NCBI GenBank assembly: GCA_937872715.1
Contig: CALMTJ010000245.1
Location: 1,786-11,621, forward strand
DNA length: 9,836 nt
Direction: 5' to 3'
Source of the DNA: an uncultured Methylobacteriaceae bacterium
GTDB lineage: Bacteria > Pseudomonadota > Alphaproteobacteria > Rhizobiales > Beijerinckiaceae
The notes under the pieces were generated by a model, which saw only the letters and a list, made by a program, of their open reading frames with translations, searched no databases and was not told the DNA's origin. The stretch's first letter is position 1. Every line of letters begins with the position of its first letter. Below, piece after piece: positions 4,975 through 9,836 of this stretch. A program made the position numbers and the translations under genes.

Positions 4975-6237
4975 TCAGCTCGCGGCGAATTTCAGGAGCT
5001 TGATCGCCCCGTAATCCTGCACGCCGCCGCCGACGCGCTTCGTCGTGTAGAACAGGACGTAGGGCTTGGCCGAATACGGGTCGCGCAGCACCCGGATGCC
5101 AGCCCGGTCGACCACGAGATAGCCCCGCCGGAAATCGCCGAAGGCGACGGACAGCGAGCTCGCCGCGATGTCCGGCATGTCTTCCGCCTCGACCACCGGG
5201 AAGGTCATCACGGTCGCGGTCTGGCCGGCGCCCGCGGGGGGCTGCCACAGATACGCGCTCGAATCGTCCTTGAACTTGCGGATGATGCTCTGCGTCTTGC
5301 GGTTCATGACGAAGGACGCGTTCTGCCGGTAGCCGGCCTTCAGCGCGTAGATGAGGTCGATCAGCGCGTCCGTCGGGCTCTCCTCCGGGAAGGCTCCGGC
5401 CGCGCCGGTCGCGACGTAGCCGAGATTGCCCCAGCTCCAGGCGGAATCCGGGACGGTCGTGCTCGCCAGGAAGCCCTTCGGCTTGTTCACCCCGTCGCCC
5501 TTGACGAAGGCGAAGCCTTCCTGCTCGGCGAACACCGTTTCCACCTCGGAGGCGAGCCAGCCGTCGATATCCACCACCGCGTCGTCGAGCAGCGTCTGCG
5601 TCGCGGCCGGCATGGCGTAGAGCTCCATCGCGGGGAAGGCGAGCTCGGCCAGCGTCGGGCTCGCGGTCTGCGGCCGCGCCGCGGTCTCGCCGACCCACCC
5701 GGCCGCGGGCCCGGCGGTCGAGAAGGCCCGCTTGTAGAGCCCGGTCGAGATCACCCGGACGGCCGAGATCGCCCGGATCGGCGACAGGTTCGCCAAGCGG
5801 GTCAGGACCTCCGTCTCGACATTGGCCGGGACGAGATAGCCCCCGTCCGGCCCGGAGCCGGCGGAGAGCGCCTTCTCCTCGAGGCGCTTCAGCCCGGACG
5901 CCTCGCCGGCCCGGACGTAGAGGTCGAACGCCGCCTTGTGCTCGGCGAGCCCGGGGTCAGGGGCGCCCTCCCGGCCGGAGGGGGCGAGCGCCGGCCGGGC
6001 GCGGTCGAGCTGCACGCGGTCGAGGCGGCGCTTGGCCTCATCCAGCGCCACGTCGATGCGGGCGAGCTTCTCCTCCGTGAGCACGTCGGCCGAGAGCCGG
6101 GTCTCGATCTCGGCCAGGCGCTCGTCGTTGGTCGCCCGGAAGGCGTCGAACGTCCGGGTGAAATCCTCGAAGGCGACGGCGACCTCGCCCGGCGCGGCGG
6201 CGGACTTCGTCTCGGGAGCGGAGAGTGTCTGGGTCAT
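4975..6237 (-). CDS. major capsid protein (HK97 fold, GTA gp5-like), in frame with the protease
   Basis: This is the shell subunit of the GTA head, 420 residues if read from the ATG at 6237. Residues about 20-120 are a charged helical delta/scaffold region (EDFTRTFDAFRATNDERLAE, then LARIDVALDEAKRRLDRVQL), which the protease would remove. The mature HK97 domain begins near KALSAGSGPDGGYLVPANVE and continues through WVGETAARPQT, ELYAMPAATQTLLDDAVVDI and ASFVMNRKTQSIIRKFKD. It ends at YVLFYTTKRVGGGVQDYGAI, then KLLKFAAS. These blocks are strongly conserved in GTA capsids. A good internal SD (AGGA, 5 nt spacing) precedes the ATG. However, no stop codon separates it from the upstream protease, so a fused 618-residue product is also encoded. 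Downstream, its 3' end faces the FAS1 gene across a hairpin. Confidence 0.93.
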   Translation of the reverse strand: MTQTLSAPETKSAAAPGEVAVAFEDFTRTFDAFRATNDERLAEIETRLSADVLTEEKLARIDVALDEAKRRLDRVQLDRARPALAPSGREGAPDPGLAEHKAAFDLYVRAGEASGLKRLEEKALSAGSGPDGGYLVPANVETEVLTRLANLSPIRAISAVRVISTGLYKRAFSTAGPAAGWVGETAARPQTASPTLAELAFPAMELYAMPAATQTLLDDAVVDIDGWLASEVETVFAEQEGFAFVKGDGVNKPKGFLASTTVPDSAWSWGNLGYVATGAAGAFPEESPTDALIDLIYALKAGYRQNASFVMNRKTQSIIRKFKDDSSAYLWQPPAGAGQTATVMTFPVVEAEDMPDIAASSLSVAFGDFRRGYLVVDRAGIRVLRDPYSAKPYVLFYTTKRVGGGVQDYGAIKLLKFAAS

Positions 6238-6831
6238 GGTCTTCCTCGCGGTTGAAGGGGCCGAGATGAGGTCCGCCGCCCGCCGGATGGCGCGGACGAG
6301 CGGGAGGTCGGCCGCCCGGCCATGCGGCACGGGCGGACGCGGGAGGTCGCCGACGCGCGCGCCGGGCAGCATGGGGAAGGTCACGATGGAGACCTCCCAA
6401 AGGTCGAGCTTGCGCAGGTGCCGCAGGCCCGTGCGCCGGTCGCGGTTCGCCTCGACCACCCGGAAGCCGATGGAGAGCCCGTCGAGCGCTCCCTCGCCGA
6501 TCAGGGCCGCGATCTCGCGGGCGCGGCCGACTTCGAGGTTCAGCCGGCCCCGCCCCCGGAGGCCGCGCCCGTCCTCGACCAGGCTGAGCCAGCGGCCGAT
6601 CGGGATGCCGGGATCGTGCTGCCACAGCATCCGGATGCCGGCGGCGCCGCGCCGGGCGATGCTGTCCGCGAAGGCGCCGGGCTCGACGACGTCGCGTCCG
6701 AGATCAGGCACGCCGAACAGGCTGGCGTAGCCCTCGATCACGCCGTCGTCGCCGACGCGCCTCACCTCGCGCGGCAGGAACTTGACCTCGCCGCGCGGCA
6801 AGCCGGCGGCCCGCATCGCGGACGTCCTCAT
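6238..6831 (-). CDS. prohead (maturation) protease (HK97 GP4 family, GTA gp4-like), no own stop
   Basis: This encodes the serine protease that trims the capsid delta domain inside the procapsid. The HK97-type catalytic set is visible: His72 in LWQHDPGIPIGR, Ser120 in DGLSIGFR and Glu146 in LDLWEVSIVTFPM. The N-terminal EVKFLPREV and IEGYASLFGVPDLGRDVVEP strands are typical of the family. The ATG at 6831 is chosen; a second ATG at codon 6 (MRAAGLPRGEV) is possible. SD signals are modest for both (GGAG 11 nt before the first). The domain is of full length (198 residues up to the capsid ATG) and ends with a helix, LVRAIRRAADLI, as GTA proteases do. No stop follows, and reading continues via SAPSTARKT into the capsid. 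It starts 41 bp after the stop of the coiled-coil gene. Confidence 0.88.
6241..6246 (-). promoter_or_regulatory. internal Shine-Dalgarno for the capsid ATG
   Basis: AGGAAG on the minus strand ends 3 nt before the ATG at 6237 (AGGA core 5 nt away). It supports independent initiation of capsid translation inside the continuous protease-capsid frame. The same bases encode Arg-Lys of the linker. Confidence 0.6.
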
Positions 6832-6872
6832 GTCGGGTGGTCTCCGGAAAGGCCCGCCGAGGCGGGCAGAGC

Positions 6873-7460
6873 TCAGCGCGCGGTCGCGCGTTCCGTGGGT
6901 TCGATACGCTCCAGCCGGCGGGACAGGCCGGAGAGGGCGTCGCGCGCCGACCAGGTCTCGCCGCAGGCGCGCTTGATGTCGTCGATCTGCCGCTGGAGCT
7001 CGGCTGCGGCCCGTTCGCTCGAGCGCCACTTCTCCTCGTGCTCGGCCCGCGGGACGATCCGGTCCTGAAGCCGCAGGATCGCGGCCTCGTGAGCGGCGAG
7101 GTCGCCGTCGTTCCGGCGCCAGCGGTCGCCCTGCTCCGAGCGCGGCGTCATCGTGTCGCGAAGGGCCCGCGTTTCCCCGGCGAGCTGGTCCATCCCAGTC
7201 CTGACCGGAAGGTAGGCCAGCGCACCCAGCGCGGACAGGATCGCGACCAGCACGCCGACGGAGGTGACGACGAGCTGCCACTGCGTCTTGCCGCCGGCCC
7301 GCACCTCCGTCGAGAGCGCGGCGATCGCGCTCTCGACCTGCTGGAAGCCGCGTGTCGTCGCCTGCTCGAAATTGAGGAATTGCTGGCCGAGGCCCGAGAC
7401 GCGCTCCTGAAGGGCGGCATAGGGCGTGGCGGGGCCGGCCAGCGGCGAGCGGGTCGCCAT
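6873..7460 (-). CDS. membrane-anchored coiled-coil protein in the GTA g3.5 position
   Basis: This 195-residue protein is not one I recognise by sequence. It lies between portal and prohead protease, the place of RcGTA g3.5. Its ATG at 7460 overlaps the portal stop as TGATG. Residues 1-60 look helical (LQERVSGLGQQFLNFEQATT) and lack a signal peptide. Residues about 63-86 form one strong transmembrane segment (LVVTSVGVLVAILSALGALA). Residues 90-195 are charged and coiled-coil-like, and hold a tandem duplication of about 31 residues. Copy 1 is about 105-135 (TPRSEQGDRWRR...AAILRLQDRI); copy 2 is about 136-167 (VPRAEHEEKWRS...LQRQIDDIKR). The shared pattern is PRxExxxxWR, then a Leu/Ile/Gln-rich helix. 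One membrane pass with a coiled-coil stalk would suit a membrane tether for assembly or a lysis accessory, but no function can be assigned. The upstream frame extension to 7628 is rejected because it is antisense-like and overlaps the portal. Confidence 0.8.
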   Translation of the reverse strand: MATRSPLAGPATPYAALQERVSGLGQQFLNFEQATTRGFQQVESAIAALSTEVRAGGKTQWQLVVTSVGVLVAILSALGALAYLPVRTGMDQLAGETRALRDTMTPRSEQGDRWRRNDGDLAAHEAAILRLQDRIVPRAEHEEKWRSSERAAAELQRQIDDIKRACGETWSARDALSGLSRRLERIEPTERATAR

Positions 7461-8641
7461 CAGCCGCCGCGGCGGCCGTAGCCGACCGCCTCGCGCTTCT
7501 CGTCCTCGCTGAGGAACGCGGCGTCGGACACCCGGCGCCAGAGCGATTCGCGTTCTGCCGCCAGCGCCTCCACCGCGTCGAGGTCCGGCTGGAGCCGCAG
7601 ACCTTCGCCGAAGGGCGGCCCGAGCCACCGGGCGAGCGCCTCCGCCGTGCGGCGCGCGAGCGGGATCACCGTCTGCCGGTAGAAGGCGCGGTTCGCCTCA
7701 GCATAGTTCGCGTGCGTGTTGTCGCTGGCGAGCCCGAGGAGCAGGGGCGGCACGCCGAAGGCGAGCGCGATCTCGCGCGCGGCCGCGTTCTTCGCTTCCA
7801 CGAAATCCATGTCCTTCGGCGAGAGCGAGAGCGGCTTCCAGTCGAGCCCTCCTTCCAGCAGCATCGGCCGGCCGGCATTCGCGGCGCCCTGGTAATTGGC
7901 CTCGAGCTCGGAGCGGAGCCGGCCGAACTGGCTGTCGGAGAGGCTCGATCCCGAATCGCCGGAGAACACGAGCGCGCCGGATGGGCGCGCGGCGTTGTCG
8001 AGCAACGCCTTGTTCCAGCTGCCGGCCGCGTTGTGGATGTCGAGCGCCACTGCGGCGGCCTGCATGGGCGAGAGCCCGTAATGGTCGTCGAGCGGGTGGA
8101 AGAGCGTGAGGTGCAGGATCGGCTGCAACCCCTCGGACGGGACGGGAAACCGCAGCGTCCGGCTCCCGACCGCGTAATCGTAAGCCTCCGGCCACCCGTC
8201 CGGCCCCGCGACGACCCGCATCCGGTCGGGCCGGAGCCCGAACAATTCGCGAGGCACCCCGTCGACTTCCACGACTTCGAGATAGGCGTTCCCGAAAAGG
8301 AGGAGCTGCCCGTAGACACCCTCCAGGAAGCGGGTCCCCGTTTCCCGCGGGTTCGGCGCGGACAGGAGCGCGATGAGGGGATGCGTGTCGACGCCGCGAC
8401 CGTCCCGCGCTAGGTCGAGCGGGAGGGAGGCCGCGGCCTCGGCGACCAGCCGCACGGCCCGGTGCACCACGGCGTTGCGGCCGAAGCCCTCGCGGGCGAG
8501 CGCCGCGTCGTCTCGCGCCGTCCAGGCCGGCCGGCCGGTCGCGTAGACGGCGAAGGAGCCGCCGAGCGGAGGCGCCTGCGGCACGCGCGAGGCCTTGGCC
8601 CCGGGCGCGAGCCCGAGCCAGCGTGACAGGATGTTCGGCAT
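7460..8641 (-). CDS. phage/GTA portal protein (HK97 family, gp3-like)
   Basis: The 393-residue product forms the dodecameric ring through which DNA enters the head. Family features run in order. The N-terminus is MPNILSRWLG, followed by GFGRNAVVHRAVRLVAEAAA (the xNxxVxxaIxxIA pattern) and SLPLDL. Next comes FLEGVYGQLLLFGNAYLEVV with the conserved GNAYxE. Then come RELFGLRPDRMRVV, HLTLFHPLDDHYGLSPMQAA (HPLDDxYGxSPLxAA), WNKALLDNAARPSGALVF and MDFVEAKNAAAREIALAFGV. The last is the GVPPLLLGLASDNTHANYAE motif, typical of GTA portals. The ATG at 8641 has AGGGG about 6 nt upstream. The C-terminus overlaps the next start by one base (TGATG). Length is normal. Upstream, instead of a tight junction with the terminase, lies a 288-bp palindrome-rich spacer. 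Confidence 0.95.
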   Translation of the reverse strand: MPNILSRWLGLAPGAKASRVPQAPPLGGSFAVYATGRPAWTARDDAALAREGFGRNAVVHRAVRLVAEAAASLPLDLARDGRGVDTHPLIALLSAPNPRETGTRFLEGVYGQLLLFGNAYLEVVEVDGVPRELFGLRPDRMRVVAGPDGWPEAYDYAVGSRTLRFPVPSEGLQPILHLTLFHPLDDHYGLSPMQAAAVALDIHNAAGSWNKALLDNAARPSGALVFSGDSGSSLSDSQFGRLRSELEANYQGAANAGRPMLLEGGLDWKPLSLSPKDMDFVEAKNAAAREIALAFGVPPLLLGLASDNTHANYAEANRAFYRQTVIPLARRTAEALARWLGPPFGEGLRLQPDLDAVEALAAERESLWRRVSDAAFLSEDEKREAVGYGRRGG

Positions 8642-8670
8642 CGTGGCCCCTCAGGAAGATGCACCAGCCT

Positions 8671-8794
8671 CCTCACCCTGAGGTGCCTCGCGAAGCGGGG
8701 CCTCGAAGGACGCACAACGGTTGTGCGTTCCCCCGGGTCAATGTCCGGAGGCGCATGCTTCGAGGGCCGCCTGCGGCGGCCACCCAGCATGAGG
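8671..8794. repeat. REP-like compound palindrome (multi-stem)
   Basis: Outer arms CCTCACCCTGAGGTG (8671-8685) and its near complement CACCCAGCATGAGG (8781-8794) enclose nested stems. These are GCCTCG/CGGGGC (8685-8701, one G-T pair), CCTCGAAG (8701-8708) with CTTCGAGG (8758-8765), a perfect CGCACAAC-G-GTTGTGCG palindrome (8711-8727), and GGCCGCC-TGC-GGCGGCC (8765-8781). The 'cctca...ctgaggtgc...cctcgaaggacg...cttcgagg...catgagg' layout resembles dispersed intergenic repeats I know from Methylobacterium and Bradyrhizobium genomes; copy number here is untested. Confidence 0.75.
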
Positions 8795-8837
8795 AGGGAA
8801 TCGCCAAACAGCCCCTGGAAGGGCTGATCATAGGTAT

Positions 8838-8911
8838 CGTCATCGCGAGCGGAGCGACGCGACCCAGAGTCCCGCGAGCCGCTGGCTTGCTTCGCTCCGC
8901 TCGCAAGGACG
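8838..8911. repeat. second REP-like inverted repeat, 13-bp perfect core arms
   Basis: GCGAGCGGAGCGA (8845-8857) pairs perfectly with TCGCTCCGCTCGC (8892-8904), and CGTC (8838-8841) with GACG (8908-8911) extends the outer stem. The interior keeps a short CCAG/CTGG match. The 'cgtcat-cgcgagcggagcga...tcgctccgctcgcaa-ggacgg' form is a common dispersed hairpin between genes of alphaproteobacteria. It differs in sequence from the first palindrome. Confidence 0.75.
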
Positions 8912-8929
8912 GTCGGGAGCGGCCGGCCG

Positions 8930-9836
8930 TCAGAGAACCCTGATCCGCGGCTCGGGCCGGGGCGCCAGCATGAGGTGGGTCAAGGCCCAGACGAGCGCGT
9001 CCAGCCGGTCCGGCGAGCGGCCGGACGAGAGGCCGGACGGGGAGACGTCGCACATCTCGTCTTCCAGTTCGGGAAAGGTCCCGACATGGCGCACCCTCCC
9101 CTGCTCGTAGAGGAGCGCGACCGGCTCGGCCCTGACATACTTGCCCCGCGTGGCGTGGACGGCCGTGACCGGGATGCCCGGATCGACCTGGCGGAGCACG
9201 GTCCGAACCATCTCGCCGCCCTGGTTCACCTCGGCGACCAGCGCGTCAGCCCCGAACCGCCGATAGGCGGCGACCGCCCGCTCCGCCCATCCGGAGGGCT
9301 GCGCGCCCTGGACGGTCCGGTCCGCGAGGACGTAGCCGATCCCCGTCCCGTCGAGCCCCGCCACCACGATCCCGCAGGCATCCGCCCGCGCCCCCGCCGA
9401 GGCCGGGGGATCGACGGCGACGACGATCCGGGCGAGGTCGGGCGCGACGTCGACGCGACGCGCCTCGATCGCGTCGCGCTTCCACAGCGCGTCCTCGCGG
9501 TCGGCGATCAGCTCGCCGTCGAGCTCCTGCCGCCCGAGGCGGCTGCCGGCATAGCGGCCGACCACCTCCTCCAGGAAGGCGGGCGCGAGGTTCGCGGCGT
9601 TGTCGGCGGTGCGCGAGCGGCTGAGCACGACGCGCGGATCGGCCAGAAGCTTCTTCAGGAGCGGGATCGGCCGCGGGGTCGTGGTGACGATCTCGGACGG
9701 GGACGGGCCGAGCCGGAGGCCGAATTGCAGCATATCCCAGGTCTCCTGCGGGTGACGCCACTTGGCGAGCTCGTCGCTCCAGGCCGCCTCGAATTGGGGG
9801 CCGCGCAGCGAATCCGGGTCTTCGGACGAATAGGCC
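8930..9836 (-). CDS. large terminase subunit (GTA gp2-like), C-terminal part, partial at window edge
   Basis: The DNA-packaging motor ATPase and nuclease. The 301 residues visible begin inside the ATPase domain (AYSSEDPDSLRG...) and run to the stop at 8930; the start and Walker A lie beyond 9836. Walker B is in AAWSDELAKW (Asp-Glu, about visible residues 21-22), followed by the conserved ETWDMLQFGLRLG and the coupling motif IVTTTPRPIPLLKKLLADP. Next is NLAPAFLEEVVGRYAGSRLG and RQELDGELI, the linker to the nuclease. The RNase H-like nuclease acidic residues are visible in VVAVDPPAS, in LVAEVNQGGEMV and in DRLDALVWALTHLM. These match GTA-type TerL closely. The frame is open to the window edge, so an ATG at 9733 is internal, not the start. 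The gene ends 288 bp before the portal start, wider than usual. Confidence 0.95.
   Translation of the reverse strand, partial: AYSSEDPDSLRGPQFEAAWSDELAKWRHPQETWDMLQFGLRLGPSPSEIVTTTPRPIPLLKKLLADPRVVLSRSRTADNAANLAPAFLEEVVGRYAGSRLGRQELDGELIADREDALWKRDAIEARRVDVAPDLARIVVAVDPPASAGARADACGIVVAGLDGTGIGYVLADRTVQGAQPSGWAERAVAAYRRFGADALVAEVNQGGEMVRTVLRQVDPGIPVTAVHATRGKYVRAEPVALLYEQGRVRHVGTFPELEDEMCDVSPSGLSSGRSPDRLDALVWALTHLMLAPRPEPRIRVL

Larger units (their letters stand above)
8642..8929. other. palindrome-filled spacer between terminase and portal genes
   Basis: These 288 bases hold no gene I can support. They contain the portal's SD at the left end and two large imperfect palindromes (8671-8794 and 8838-8911), with a short GCCCCTGGAAGGGC inverted repeat (8811-8824) between them. 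The short open plus-strand frame here has no recognisable protein character. Confidence 0.7.

Noticed and set aside
4208..5698. Minus-strand open frame across the capsid end, the FAS1 gene and protease copy 2
   Set aside because: It reads the capsid in a wrong frame and runs antisense to FAS1, with low-complexity Arg/Gly/Asp content.
6832..7281. 150-codon N-terminal extension of the protease-capsid frame
   Set aside because: It overlaps the coiled-coil gene in another frame and is Arg/Ala/Pro-rich; the protease family begins at about 6831.
8711..8727. Perfect CGCACAAC/GTTGTGCG palindrome as a regulator operator
   Set aside because: It is nested inside a larger REP-like repeat structure and not placed at a promoter I can identify, so it is better explained as part of the repeat.
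8930..9836. Intact temperate prophage rather than a GTA cluster
   Set aside because: Gene order and the g10/g10.1/g11/g3.5-position genes match the GTA pattern, and no integrase, repressor, replication or lysis gene is visible. The window is too small to exclude it fully.

Overview
The window is GC-rich DNA that reads as an alphaproteobacterial chromosome, most likely from the Methylobacterium/Hyphomicrobiales area. This rests on codon usage, on the gene-transfer-agent (GTA) gene order, and on intergenic palindromic repeats of a type common in that group. The genus is an inference and was not tested by any search.

Almost the whole minus strand is the head and early-tail part of a GTA-type (RcGTA-like, HK97-fold) structural cluster. 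In transcription order, from high to low coordinates, it holds: the C-terminal part of the large terminase (running off the right edge), a palindrome-rich spacer, portal, a membrane-anchored coiled-coil protein in the RcGTA g3.5 slot, prohead protease, major capsid protein, head-tail connector (g6-like), head-tail adaptor (g7-like), DUF3168 tail terminator (g8-like), tail tube (g9-like), a GTA-family tail assembly chaperone (g10-like), a DUF2376-type chaperone (g10.1-like), and the N-terminal part of a g11-like tape-measure/minor tail protein. Most junctions are tightly coupled (ATGA, TGATG or CTGA overlaps), as in a single operon. No integrase, repressor or lysis gene is visible.

The cluster departs from the textbook layout in several places. 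(1) Between capsid and connector, about 2.36 kb on the plus strand carries three genes for apparently exported proteins: two tandem paralogous S1 (trypsin-fold) serine proteases and a single-domain fasciclin (FAS1) protein. The first protease gene overlaps the connector start codon head to head. The FAS1 gene converges on the capsid gene across a 14-bp-stem hairpin. (2) Protease and capsid form one uninterrupted reading frame of 618 codons. (3) The g11-like gene stops after 94 codons, short for this family. (4) The terminase-portal spacer is filled by two large imperfect palindromes.

Functionally, the minus-strand genes package DNA into a small HK97-type head and attach a tail. The plus-strand genes look like independent exported proteins (proteolysis, surface adhesion) lodged in the GTA locus. 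Whether the particle is still made depends on how the downstream tail genes are transcribed across the inserted block, and on whether the fusion and the short g11 are real.
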